Source of the DNA: Clostridia bacterium
GTDB taxonomy: Bacteria; Bacillota_A; Clostridia; Oscillospirales; CAG-272
Length of the DNA stretch: 27,244 nt
Assembly: GCA_017936125.1 (NCBI GenBank)
Contig: JAGBGE010000028.1
Span: 1 to 27,244, forward strand
Reading direction: 5' to 3'
Shown: one piece after another, positions 7,801 to 15,501 of the stretch
Numbering within the stretch: position 1 is the stretch's first letter
How the letters are laid out: each line of letters starts with the position of its first letter
Program-made: the position numbers and the translations under genes
Notes under the pieces: model-generated
The model's database searches: none
Told to the model about the DNA's origin: nothing
What the model saw: only the letters and a program-made list of their open reading frames with translations

Positions 7801-9034
7801 CGGTAGGAGTCGGAGCAGGCGCTGTCACGGGAGCAGCCACGGGCGCAGGAGAGGGATTTGTCGCGCCCGAAGCGGCATTTTCGCGCTCCTTCTTTGCGAG
7901 CCATTCCTTCTTCTTTTGCTCGAGCTGCATCATTCTCTTTTCCTTGGCGGTGGGCTCACCCTTCATTTCTGCCATAGTCCACTCGTCAATCTCCTCCTGA
8001 ACAATGGCCTTGCTGGAGGGCTTCGACGCGAGTCGCTCGCTTGTCGCGAAGTTGAAGGGCTCGAAATCCTGGGTGAAAACGTTCTCGGGACTGTCGTCGA
8101 GTCCGAAGAACTTGTTGTCATACTTTTTGTCACCGACGTCAGACGTGCTCGCAATAGGAGGCTCAGCGGTCGTTCTATAAGTAATATCGGTATCCTCGAT
8201 ACCGTAATTCAGGTCAAGGGGCTTGTGCGCTTTCTTCGGCTTTTCCTCTACGGGCTCCTCGGGGATTACTTCCTCCTCGTCGTCCTGGGGCAGCAGATGC
8301 GCCGCACCGGTGGGGGTGGCAGATTCGTCGATGCCGAGCTTCGATACCTTGACGTCGGCGCCGTCCTTCGATTTGAAGAAGTCGTCGTCAGCGAGCTCGT
8401 CGCTGACCTGCTCACGCTGGAACTGCGCTTCCTCCTCCTTGCGCTTCTTGTTCTTGTCGGACGCTGCCTTGAACTTGGCTTTAATTCCGTCATAGCGCTT
8501 GCCGAGCGCCGCCTTGAAGGCGAGAACACGTCTGCCGAAGCTGCCGGTCTTGTCCGCGTAGAAGAAGGTTGCGTAAATCGCGAGAATAGCCGCTATAAGA
8601 ATGATAACGCCAACGCTGCCGATCAGCTTGCCGATAGCAAAGCCGATAACCGAGCCGATAAATCCGCCGTTAGTTCCTGCCTCATAGAAGGCAGTGGGGG
8701 CAAAGGTGAGCTCCTTGTCCCAGAAGCTGATAGCGTATTCGACGGCAGATGCCGAAATGATAGTGATCAGCGAGAAGAGCGTTCTCGATCCCACCTTTTT
8801 CAGCGCGACGTCCTCAGCGTAGCATATAGCGTGAACGAGCAGCGCGACGGGAATCAGGTAAGCTCCGAGAGAGAGCAAACCGAAAAGGAGATCGGGTACT
8901 GCGGTACCGAGCGCTCCGCCTCCTCCGCCAAAAAGACAGACTCCGACGAACACCGCGAGCGCGGCAAGTAATATGGGTACAGCCTTCCTCACACCCGAGA
9001 GGGAAGAGTAGTAGCTATTGTTATTTTCATTCAT
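4802..9034 (-). CDS. ftsK: DNA translocase FtsK/SpoIIIE family (1410 aa)
   Basis: Septal or sporulation DNA pump. Four hydrophobic segments lie within about residues 14-180 (for example ILLAALAVFVGVCLFG and VGVIILIAAILAIYATFFY), followed by a very long disordered linker (about 190-880) of Pro, Ala, Thr and Glu, including three 14-residue repeats. The motor follows: Walker A GATGMGKS (1067-1074, Lys1073), DPKQVEF, Walker B IIIVIDEFADLM, the conserved TQRPSVDVITG, and a C-terminal gamma domain YLNDKQFLDAVDIA...RKLSIGYSKAAKFIDIME that reads polar DNA motifs. At 1410 aa it is far longer than the usual 750-900 aa of Firmicute SpoIIIE, the excess being linker. The start is the ATG at 9034 with CGGAGG 10 nt upstream; an in-frame ATG 33 codons earlier is less likely. 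First gene of a probable three-gene operon. Whether it works as FtsK or SpoIIIE, or both, cannot be told. Confidence 0.93.
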   Translation of the reverse strand: MNENNNSYYSSLSGVRKAVPILLAALAVFVGVCLFGGGGGALGTAVPDLLFGLLSLGAYLIPVALLVHAICYAEDVALKKVGSRTLFSLITIISASAVEYAISFWDKELTFAPTAFYEAGTNGGFIGSVIGFAIGKLIGSVGVIILIAAILAIYATFFYADKTGSFGRRVLAFKAALGKRYDGIKAKFKAASDKNKKRKEEEAQFQREQVSDELADDDFFKSKDGADVKVSKLGIDESATPTGAAHLLPQDDEEEVIPEEPVEEKPKKAHKPLDLNYGIEDTDITYRTTAEPPIASTSDVGDKKYDNKFFGLDDSPENVFTQDFEPFNFATSERLASKPSSKAIVQEEIDEWTMAEMKGEPTAKEKRMMQLEQKKKEWLAKKERENAASGATNPSPAPVAAPVTAPAPTPTVDPAPVVESTTVTTPVSSPIPTSPAVEPAPVVTPVPSPAPAPRAESAPLDTGSSIPAGVNTYTSYSTTKTTYTSPVTVEFTITNDPKPTYNAPQSAPVSARHEETAEEVADIIAQKIAKRNPAYARSANEMKTYTRVISSGEDELYQPKSEPIAAPVNDEFTIEFAEDKPEAASNIPTYYEFTDDNAAAPITQPAGSPYARAAGFAEALTATAAPEFKPYGTPTAATATPASEPSTIKVEREMLTPTHSTRMAAEAPAPEIAVSDGTPATVTGSAPAPTASDYAPKAAEYTPATTDYTPKAAEYTPASADYAPKAAEYTPAAVEYTPAEPTLDASEPKYTASTAADSDFEWTADDSGADSVSLEENFDGIELAADDNGSDFVSFEEEPDEIELIAEEDDLDPEEAEEITPPIEIPEDESDDDLDLDEIPPEEQNPDVIKMREMFPFLDPLDKQKPVEEKPEETAEDDASPFDDPIVKRSAPIKESLAPVPAKPEPKKPDYSDYVFPPLDLLAKDDESNDENAQEESQESANKLIDTLASFNVSASIKGVDRGPRVTRYEVVPSKGVKVSSILNLQDDLALNLAADSLRMEAPIPGKSAVGIEIPNKKSTIVRLRNLLECEEFVSSKSKTAVCIGRDISGHPVCGDIANMPHLLIAGATGMGKSVCINALIISILYKARPDEVKFIMIDPKQVEFTMYNGIPHLLVPVVSDAKQAAGALMWAVEEMERRYNLLNPLCVRNVDAYNEKVTRDRSLGEPLPRIIIVIDEFADLMLQVKNPVEGLVTRIAQKARAAGIYLVIGTQRPSVDVITGVIKANVPTRMSCKVMSAVDSKTVLDSTGAEKLLNKGDMLYAPNGSSRPSRVQGAFVSDGEVEAIMEHLKQFGNGANYDSSVMEEIDRAAQKCSKKGSGDFDDGDGESYGDGYLNDKQFLDAVDIAVNTKRISTSLIQRKLSIGYSKAAKFIDIMEDLGVVGEPNGQRAREVLMTPDQWREKLARSSIDD
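6840..6965. repeat. three tandem 42-bp repeats in the FtsK linker
   Basis: Units at 6840-6881, 6882-6923 and 6924-6965 differ by only a few bases. In the FtsK frame they encode a 14-residue unit of the form DYxPKAAEYTPAxx, with partial copies on either side (around residues 690-732). This in-frame repeat can expand or contract without breaking the gene. Confidence 0.85.
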
Positions 9035-9082
9035 ATATGTAAAACCTCCGTAAGTAGCATTGAAAAAACAGTATACACATAT

Positions 9083-9111
9083 ATGATAACAAATTTTTGG
9101 TTCAATTACAA
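9083..9111 (-). promoter_or_regulatory. probable promoter of the ftsK operon
   Basis: On minus, TTGTAA (9111-9106) and TATCAT (9088-9083) are spaced 17 nt apart, matching sigma-A boxes at 4/6 and 5/6 positions. It would give a leader of about 40 nt before the ATG at 9034. Confidence 0.5.
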
Positions 9112-9136
9112 TACCCAAATAAGAAATTTTCAAAAT

Positions 9137-9154
9137 ATTTTTTAATTAAAAAAT
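9137..9154. repeat. 18-bp perfect AT palindrome between divergent ftsK and cysS promoters
   Basis: The perfect palindrome ATTTTTTAATTAAAAAAT sits between the two divergent promoters. It could be an operator or merely AT-rich spacer; no factor is known to me that would bind it. Confidence 0.4.
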
Positions 9155-9202
9155 CTTTTCACTCGCGCGACGCAAAATAACATAGATATTTTGACAAAAT
9201 CC

Positions 9203-9231
9203 TTGACAAAGCTATATATTTCTGCTAAAAT
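9203..9231 (+). promoter_or_regulatory. promoter of the cysS-obg operon
   Basis: -35 TTGACA (9203-9208), 17-nt spacer, -10 TAAAAT (9226-9231). This gives a leader of about 55 nt before cysS. No T-box motif or terminator hairpin is visible in it, and it is too short for the T-box that regulates many Firmicute aminoacyl-tRNA synthetase genes. Confidence 0.75.
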
Positions 9232-9291
9232 GATATCTGAATACTTATGCGTATTTGCTGACAAGCGCATCAAATCACGAAAGGAGCATAT

Positions 9292-10740
9292 ATGCTTTTA
9301 TACAATTCTGCTACCAGAAAAAAAGAGGAATTTATTCCTAGAGTTGAGGGTAAGGTTTCGATGTACACCTGCGGACCTACCGTATATCACTTTGCACATA
9401 TAGGCAATCTGCGTACCTATACTATGGAGGACGTTCTCGAGAAGTATCTTCGCTACATCGGTAACGACGTGACGAGAGTAATGAACATCACCGACGTCGG
9501 TCATCTTTCGAGCGACGGCGACACGGGTGAGGATAAGATGCTCAAGGGCGCGAAGCGCGAGCACAAGACCGTGCTTGAAATAGCGAAGTTCTATACCGAC
9601 GCATTTTTTGCCGACTGTGAGAAGCTGCATATCAGAAAGCCCGACATTATCGAGCCTGCGACGGGCTGCATTCCCGAGTTTATCGCCATGATAGAAACTC
9701 TTTTGAAGAAGGGCTACGCTTATGAGGCAGGCGGTAATATTTATTTTGACACCTCGAAGCTCGAGAAGTATTATATCTTCAACGACTTCAAGGAGGAGGA
9801 CCTCGAGGTTGGCGTTCGCGAGAGCGTTGAGGCAGACTCCAATAAAAAGAATAAGGCTGACTTCGTTCTCTGGTTCACCAAGTCGAAGTTTGACGACCAG
9901 GAGCTCAAGTGGGATTCCCCCTGGGGCATCGGTTATCCCGGCTGGCACATCGAGTGCTCCTGTATCGCTGCGAAGCATCTCGGCGAGTATCTCGACCTGC
10001 ACTGCGGCGGTATCGACAACGCCTTCCCCCACCATACCAACGAGATAGCGCAGAGCGAGGCGACCTACGGTCACGAGTGGTGCAAGTATTGGTTCCACGT
10101 TCATCATCTCAACACCAATTCGGGCAAGATGTCGAAGTCCAAGGGCGAGTTCCTCACCGTATCTCTCCTCGAGGAGAAGGGCTACGATCCCCTTGTTTAC
10201 CGCTTCTTCTGTATGCAGTCGCATTACAGCAAGAATCTCGTGTTCTCCTGGGAGAATCTCGACAACGCGAAGATCGCGTACAACAAGCTCGTTTCGAGAG
10301 TAGCTGCGCTTAACGCAAAGGCTGACGACGAGCTTGACTCTGCCGCATTCGCGGAGGGTAAGAAGCGCTTCACCGACGCGCTCGACAACGACCTGAATAC
10401 CTCGCTTGCGGTGACCGCGCTTTACGACGTATTCAAGCTCAATACTAACGATAAGACAAAGCTCGCGCTTATCGAGGACTTCGAGCAGGTGCTTGACCTC
10501 GGACTCATTGCCGCTGCCGCAAAGCAGAAGGCTGATAAGGCAAGCGAGAGCGCAGACGAGAACGCGGGAGTTTCCCCCGAGCTTCTCGCATATATCAACG
10601 AGAGGATAGAGGCTCGCCGCGCGGCGAAGAAGGCGAAGAATTTTGCCGAGGCTGACGCAATCCGTGACGAGCTTGCCGCAAAGGGCATCACGCTTCTCGA
10701 TACCCGTGAGGGAACTAAATTCAGCATTTTCGAGGTTTAA
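9292..10740 (+). CDS. cysS: cysteinyl-tRNA synthetase (482 aa)
   Basis: Class I synthetase charging tRNA-Cys with cysteine in the cytosol. The zinc ligand Cys27 lies in MYTCGPTVYHFAHIGN, which also carries the HIGH-type motif (HIGN, 36-39). Further zinc-site residues are in GWHIECSC and HCGGIDNAFPHHTNE. The KMSKS loop is at residues 279-283. The C-terminal helical domain ends with the typical RRAAKKAKNFAEADAIRDELAAKGI...DTREGTKF. Length is normal for the family. The start has AAGGAG (9281-9286) 5 nt upstream. It is the first gene of a compact operon; the next gene begins 24 nt after the stop. Confidence 0.97.
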   Translation: MLLYNSATRKKEEFIPRVEGKVSMYTCGPTVYHFAHIGNLRTYTMEDVLEKYLRYIGNDVTRVMNITDVGHLSSDGDTGEDKMLKGAKREHKTVLEIAKFYTDAFFADCEKLHIRKPDIIEPATGCIPEFIAMIETLLKKGYAYEAGGNIYFDTSKLEKYYIFNDFKEEDLEVGVRESVEADSNKKNKADFVLWFTKSKFDDQELKWDSPWGIGYPGWHIECSCIAAKHLGEYLDLHCGGIDNAFPHHTNEIAQSEATYGHEWCKYWFHVHHLNTNSGKMSKSKGEFLTVSLLEEKGYDPLVYRFFCMQSHYSKNLVFSWENLDNAKIAYNKLVSRVAALNAKADDELDSAAFAEGKKRFTDALDNDLNTSLAVTALYDVFKLNTNDKTKLALIEDFEQVLDLGLIAAAAKQKADKASESADENAGVSPELLAYINERIEARRAAKKAKNFAEADAIRDELAAKGITLLDTREGTKFSIFEV

Positions 10741-10764
10741 TCATCGGCAGAAAGGAGAATAGCC

Positions 10765-11541
10765 GTGTACGAGAAGCTTGTTGCTGACGTAAAATTCATT
10801 GAAGGCGACTACGAGAGCGCCGCAGCGATGTACCTTGACGGTGCGCGTGACGGTGACGCGCTCGCCTCGTTTAACTACGGCTATCTTCTTATGCGCGGAC
10901 TTGGCGTGCCGTATAATCCGACTGAGGCAAAAAGCTTTTTTGCTTTTGCGAGAGACCTCGAGGGCGGAGAGGCGTGCTACAATATCGCTATGCTTTATCT
11001 GCACGGCGAGGGCGTGCCGAAGAACTACGTCAAGGCCTATGAATATATGAAAATTTCTGCCCAGCAGGGCTGTATAGAGGCGCAGCTTTATCTCGGTATG
11101 GCGTACACGTCGGGCTGTATGTTCGAGCCTGACATCGTGCGTATATGTATGATACCTTATCACAAGGCGGAGCTTCGCTCTGACGAATTTCTCCTTGACG
11201 GCGAGGTAGAGGACTTCGAGCGTGACGAGGCGCTGCGCTATTCTGCGATAAGGCAGGACGCAAGGCAGGCGTTCGAGTGGTTCCAGGCTGCCGCGAGGCA
11301 TAACCCTGCCTATGTCGAGGATCTGGTGGCAAAGGGCAAGTATCTCTATGCGAGATGCTACGTTGACGGACTCGGCACTGATTTCGATAGGGACAAGTCT
11401 GTGCGACTGATGTTTGCCGCGGAGAAAAGCGGCTCGCCCGAGGCGACCGCCTATATACTTGAGAACGGGCTTACCCGTGATATGATAGAAAATAAGCCGC
11501 GAGCATCGCTCGGTGCGGCTAAAAGGAAGAATAGATGGTAA
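10765..11541 (+). CDS. Sel1-like repeat protein (258 aa)
   Basis: A helical solenoid of Sel1-type tetratricopeptide-like repeats, which serve as protein-protein scaffolds. Repeat units are recognisable at ASFNYGYLLMRGLGVPYNPTEA, ACYNIAMLYLHGEGVPKNYVKA and, more divergent, YARCYVDGLGTDFDRDKSV (the first given here only as a family pattern). There is no signal peptide or membrane segment, so it is probably cytosolic. The start is GTG at 10765, supported by AAAGGAG 7 nt upstream (10751-10757); no better ATG is nearby. It lies between cysS and the DUF512 gene, overlapping the latter by 7 nt, so it is co-translated with translation-related genes. The partner is unknown. Confidence 0.8.
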   Translation: MYEKLVADVKFIEGDYESAAAMYLDGARDGDALASFNYGYLLMRGLGVPYNPTEAKSFFAFARDLEGGEACYNIAMLYLHGEGVPKNYVKAYEYMKISAQQGCIEAQLYLGMAYTSGCMFEPDIVRICMIPYHKAELRSDEFLLDGEVEDFERDEALRYSAIRQDARQAFEWFQAAARHNPAYVEDLVAKGKYLYARCYVDGLGTDFDRDKSVRLMFAAEKSGSPEATAYILENGLTRDMIENKPRASLGAAKRKNRW

Positions 11542-12851
11542 AAATAACGAGTGTTGACCCTGCCTCAAGAGCAGAGAAGCACGGAATTCTGGCAGGAGAT
11601 ATTCTCCTTGCTATCAATGACAATGAAATAAACGACGTTCTTGATTACAGATTTTACCTCACCGAACGCTCGGTGAAGCTTACGCTTCTTCGTGAGGGCG
11701 AGGAGCTTTACGTGAATATCAAGAAGGGCGAGTATGACGATATAGGACTTGAGTTTGAAACTCCGCTTATGGACGAGAAGCATTCCTGCAAGAATAAGTG
11801 TATCTTCTGCTTCATCGACCAGAATCCCGAGGGACTTCGTGAGTCGCTTTACTTCAAGGACGACGACTCGAGGCTTTCGTTTATCCACGGCAACTACGTC
11901 ACGCTCACCAATATGACGCAAAAGGACGTTGACAGAATAATAAAGATGCGTATTTCGCCGATAAATGTTTCGGTGCATACGACCAACCCCGAGCTGCGTG
12001 TCAAAATGATGAAGAATAAGCATTCGGGCGAGGTGCTCTCATACCTCAACGATTTTGCCGAGGCGGGTCTTGGCATCTGCGCGCAGATAGTTCTGTGCAG
12101 AGGTATCAACGACGGTGAGGAGCTCATGCGCTCTATGCGTGACCTTGCGGCTCTGTATCCTTCCGTGACGAGCGTTGCGGTAGTACCGGCAGGACTCACT
12201 AAATTCAGAGAGAAGCTTTATCCGCTTACCGATTTCACGAGTGACGAGGCGAGCGAGGTTATAGATATGATTAACGCCTTTGGCGACTCGCACAAGGCGC
12301 AGCACGGCACGCGCCTTATCTACGCTGCCGACGAGTTTTATCTCAAGGCGGGCAGGGAGATTCCCGACACCGATTACTACGAGGACTACCCACAGCTTGA
12401 GAACGGAGTCGGTATGATACGCTCCTTCTCCGACGAGTTTGGAATGGCGCTCGAGGACGTAGTCGAGTTCGCAAGCGGAGATATAGACAGTCGCACAGTT
12501 TCGCTCGTTACGGGCACGGCGTCTTACCCAATGCTAAAGGAGCTTGCGGATAAGCTGATGTCACTCTGCCCGAAATTAACTATCAACATTTACGAAATTA
12601 TCAATAATTTCTTTGGAACCTCAATCACCGTTTCGGGACTTCTCACAGGCAAGGATATCTGCGAGCAGCTCGCAGGGCTGCCGCTTGGTGACGCGCTTCT
12701 CATACCCGAGAACAGTCTGCGTCACGGAGAGGACGTATTCCTCTGCGGCATGACCGTCGGTGAGATGTCGGATAAGCTCGGTGTACCCGTTTCACCCTCG
12801 GGCGCTGACGGCTACGAGCTTGTCGAGTCGATACTCGGACGCACAATTTAA
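11535..12851 (+). CDS. PDZ/DUF512 radical SAM-like protein (438 aa)
   Basis: An N-terminal PDZ-like domain (about 1-65, SRAEKHGILAGDILLAINDNEI) is followed by a cysteine cluster CxxxCxxC at Cys85, Cys89 and Cys92 (CKNKCIFCF), the pattern that holds a radical SAM 4Fe-4S cluster. The C-terminal half corresponds to DUF512. The family is widespread in Firmicutes and Cyanobacteria (TIGR03279-like), has no assigned reaction that I know of, and is characteristically found immediately upstream of der, as here. The start ATG lies inside the Sel1 gene (7-nt overlap), with AAAAGGAAG just upstream. It precedes der by 17 nt. The conserved linkage suggests a role in ribosome assembly or tRNA/rRNA modification, but that is inference. 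Confidence 0.9.
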   Translation: MVKITSVDPASRAEKHGILAGDILLAINDNEINDVLDYRFYLTERSVKLTLLREGEELYVNIKKGEYDDIGLEFETPLMDEKHSCKNKCIFCFIDQNPEGLRESLYFKDDDSRLSFIHGNYVTLTNMTQKDVDRIIKMRISPINVSVHTTNPELRVKMMKNKHSGEVLSYLNDFAEAGLGICAQIVLCRGINDGEELMRSMRDLAALYPSVTSVAVVPAGLTKFREKLYPLTDFTSDEASEVIDMINAFGDSHKAQHGTRLIYAADEFYLKAGREIPDTDYYEDYPQLENGVGMIRSFSDEFGMALEDVVEFASGDIDSRTVSLVTGTASYPMLKELADKLMSLCPKLTINIYEIINNFFGTSITVSGLLTGKDICEQLAGLPLGDALLIPENSLRHGEDVFLCGMTVGEMSDKLGVPVSPSGADGYELVESILGRTI

Positions 12852-12868
12852 CAAGAAAGGACAACAAG

Positions 12869-14206
12869 ATGTCAAAGCCAATAGTAGCAATAGTGGGCAG
12901 ACCTAACGTAGGTAAGAGCACACTTTTCAATAAGCTTATCGGTGAGCGCCGTTCCATAGTAGAGGACACTCCCGGCGTTACCCGTGACAGAATTTATGCA
13001 GAGGCGGAGTGGAACGACCGCCGCTTCATTCTCGTTGACACTGGCGGTATCGAGCCCAAAAGCGACGAGATAATACCTAAGCAGATGCGTAACCAGGCGG
13101 AGATTGCGATTGCAACCGCCGACGTTATAATATTTATGTGCGACGTGCGCGCGGGACTTCTCGCAGACGACAGAGATATTGCCGTTATGCTGAAGAAGTC
13201 TGGCAAGCCGATTGTAGTCGTAGTAAATAAGGTGGACAAGGTTGGTGATTTGCCCTACGAGTTCTACGAGTTCTACGAGCTCGGCTTTGACCGTGAGCCT
13301 ATCGCGCTTTCCTCGCTTCACGGCACAGGCTCGGGCGACCTGCTCGACGCGGTTATCGAGGAATGCAACTTCGACGACTCCGAGGGTGACGACGAGAACG
13401 TTATCAACGTAGCGGTAATTGGCAAGCCCAATGCGGGTAAATCCTCGATAATCAACCGTATGTGCGGTGAGGAGCGAGTTATCGTTTCTGACATCGCAGG
13501 CACCACGCGTGATGCGGTTGACACCAGAGTAGAGAACTCTCACGGAGTATACAACTTTATCGACACCGCAGGTATACGACGTCACTCCAAGGTTGAGGAC
13601 AGAATAGAGAAGTTCAGCGTTCTCCGCGCCAATATGGCGGTTGAGCGCGCTGACGTTTGTCTGCTTATGATAGACGCGCAGGACGGTGTCACCGAGCAGG
13701 ACGAGAAGATAGCGGGACTCGCTCACGAGGCAGGCAAGGCGTGCATTATCGTTATCAATAAGTGGGACGCTATTGAGAAGGAAAATAATACCGTCAAGGA
13801 ATATAACAAAAAAATACGCACGGCACTTGCATATATGCCGTACGCACCGATTATCTACGTTTCCGCCCTCACGGGTCAGAGAGTGGCTAATCTTTATGAA
13901 ATGATAAACAAGGTTTACGCAGAGGCTCGACGCAGAATCACTACGGGTGTCTTAAACGACCTTCTCAACGACGCGACCACCAGAGTTCAGCCCCCGTCGG
14001 ATAAGGGCAAGCGACTGAAGGTTTACTATATGACGCAGACCTCTGCTGCTCCGCCTACCTTCGTTATCTTCTGTAACTCCGAGGAGCTCTTCCATTTCTC
14101 GTATAGACGCTACATTGAGAACTGTCTGCGCGATACCTTCGGCTTTGAGGGCACGCCTATCAAGATAGTTATCAGACAGCGCGGCGACGATTCCACTAAA
14201 GTATAA
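12869..14206 (+). CDS. der: ribosome assembly GTPase Der/EngA (445 aa)
   Basis: Essential GTPase for 50S subunit maturation, diagnosed by two tandem G domains. Domain 1: G1 GRPNVGKST (10-18), G2/G3 region DTPGVTRD and DTGGI, G4 NKVDK. Domain 2: G1 GKPNAGKSS (185-193), DIAGTTRD, DTAGI, G4 NKWDA. A KH-like C-terminal domain (about 350-445) follows, including KGKRLKVYYMTQ. Length matches the family (430-490 aa). The start has AGAAAGGA 7 nt upstream. It is followed by obg 11 nt downstream, whose ribosome binding site overlaps the der stop codon. Confidence 0.97.
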   Translation: MSKPIVAIVGRPNVGKSTLFNKLIGERRSIVEDTPGVTRDRIYAEAEWNDRRFILVDTGGIEPKSDEIIPKQMRNQAEIAIATADVIIFMCDVRAGLLADDRDIAVMLKKSGKPIVVVVNKVDKVGDLPYEFYEFYELGFDREPIALSSLHGTGSGDLLDAVIEECNFDDSEGDDENVINVAVIGKPNAGKSSIINRMCGEERVIVSDIAGTTRDAVDTRVENSHGVYNFIDTAGIRRHSKVEDRIEKFSVLRANMAVERADVCLLMIDAQDGVTEQDEKIAGLAHEAGKACIIVINKWDAIEKENNTVKEYNKKIRTALAYMPYAPIIYVSALTGQRVANLYEMINKVYAEARRRITTGVLNDLLNDATTRVQPPSDKGKRLKVYYMTQTSAAPPTFVIFCNSEELFHFSYRRYIENCLRDTFGFEGTPIKIVIRQRGDDSTKV

Positions 14207-14217
14207 AGGATTTTCTT

Positions 14218-15501
14218 ATGTTTATAGACAACATTAAAATTTACGTTAAGGCAGGAGATGGCGGAAACGGTGCCGTTTCCTTCCACCGCGAGAAGTACGT
14301 TTCCGCAGGCGGTCCCGACGGTGGTGATGGCGGCAGAGGCGGCAATATTATCTTCAAAATTGACGAGGGCGCCAATACTCTCCTTGCATTCCGCTACAAG
14401 CGAAAGTTCATCGCGGAGAACGGCGGAAACGGCATGACCGGCAAAAAGCACGGAAAAAACGGGGCAGACGTGATTATCACCGTTCCCGCGGGGACTCTTA
14501 TCAAGGATCCCGAAAGCGGCAAGATTATATTTGATATGGCAGACAACCGCGAGTTCACTCTCTGTAAGGGCGGTCGTGGCGGCTGGGGCAACAGACATTT
14601 TGCCACCCCTACTCGCCAGATACCCAGATTTGCGAAGAGCGGAACGAAGGGCGAGGAGAGAGAGGTTCTCCTTGAACTGAAGATGCTTGCCGAGGTTGGA
14701 CTTATCGGCTTCCCGAACGTGGGTAAGTCGTCTATCCTCTCGCGCATCTCATCGGCAAAGCCGAAGATTGCCAATTATCACTTCACGACTCTCTCGCCCA
14801 ATCTCGGCGTTGTCAGCGCGGGAGAGGGACAGGGCTTCCTCGCGGCAGACATTCCCGGTCTTATTGAGGGCGCGTCAGAGGGTCAGGGCCTCGGCCACAC
14901 ATTCCTGCGCCACGTTGACAGATGCAGATTGCTTTTGCACGTTGTTGATATCGCAGGCACCGACGGCAGAGACCCCGTTGACGATATTGAAAAAATCAAT
15001 TACGAATTAGAGAAATATTCCGCAGAGCTCTCCGAGCGTCCTCAGATTATAATTGCGAATAAGGTTGACTCCGCCGATATGGAGAGTGAGTCGGTGCTTC
15101 GCTTCAAGGAGTACGCAGAGAAGCTCGGCATTCCCGTGATTTACGTTTCCGCTGTGACGGGTGAGGGACTTGACACGCTCGTTCGCGCCACCTCGGAGAA
15201 GCTCCGCGAGCTTCCGCCCATCACCGTTTACGAGTCCGAGTACTCACCCGAGGACGAGGCTATTGCCAACTCCGTCGGCGTCAAGGAAACGGTTATCCGC
15301 AAGGAGAACGGAAAGTATATCGTTGAGGGCGAGTGGCTCTACAACTTTATGGGACAAATCAACTTCTCCGACTACGAATCCCTCAATTTCTTCCAGCGTG
15401 TTCTTAACAAGAACGGTGTTTTTGACAAGCTCCGCGAGGCAGGAATTGAGGAGGGAGATACCGTAAGCATCTACGATTTCGAGTTCGATTTCGTATATTA
15501 A
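14218..15501 (+). CDS. obg: GTPase Obg/CgtA (427 aa)
   Basis: GTPase linked to 50S biogenesis, stringent response and, in Bacillus, sporulation. The glycine-rich OBG fold occupies residues 1 to about 157 (KAGDGGNGAVSFHREK, GGPDGGDGGRGG). The G domain follows: G1 GFPNVGKSS (164-172), FTTLSPNLG, DIPGLIEGA, G4 NKVD. A C-terminal OCT domain (about 345-427) is typical of Gram-positive Obg. The start has AAAGGA 7 nt upstream (14205-14210), overlapping the der stop. It is the last gene of the operon. Its TAA is interlocked with the stop codon of the convergent gpr gene. The usual rplU-rpmA neighbours of obg are absent. Confidence 0.97.
   Translation: MFIDNIKIYVKAGDGGNGAVSFHREKYVSAGGPDGGDGGRGGNIIFKIDEGANTLLAFRYKRKFIAENGGNGMTGKKHGKNGADVIITVPAGTLIKDPESGKIIFDMADNREFTLCKGGRGGWGNRHFATPTRQIPRFAKSGTKGEEREVLLELKMLAEVGLIGFPNVGKSSILSRISSAKPKIANYHFTTLSPNLGVVSAGEGQGFLAADIPGLIEGASEGQGLGHTFLRHVDRCRLLLHVVDIAGTDGRDPVDDIEKINYELEKYSAELSERPQIIIANKVDSADMESESVLRFKEYAEKLGIPVIYVSAVTGEGLDTLVRATSEKLRELPPITVYESEYSPEDEAIANSVGVKETVIRKENGKYIVEGEWLYNFMGQINFSDYESLNFFQRVLNKNGVFDKLREAGIEEGDTVSIYDFEFDFVY

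Noticed and set aside
7496..8971. A 491-codon open frame on plus, antisense to ftsK
   Set aside because: It overlaps the strong FtsK frame completely, has no ribosome binding site of note and low-complexity, Arg/Gly-rich content typical of a shadow of the biased linker codons.
9298..10224. A 308-codon minus frame opposite cysS
   Set aside because: CysS is unambiguous on plus, and the minus frame has no ribosome binding site or family features.
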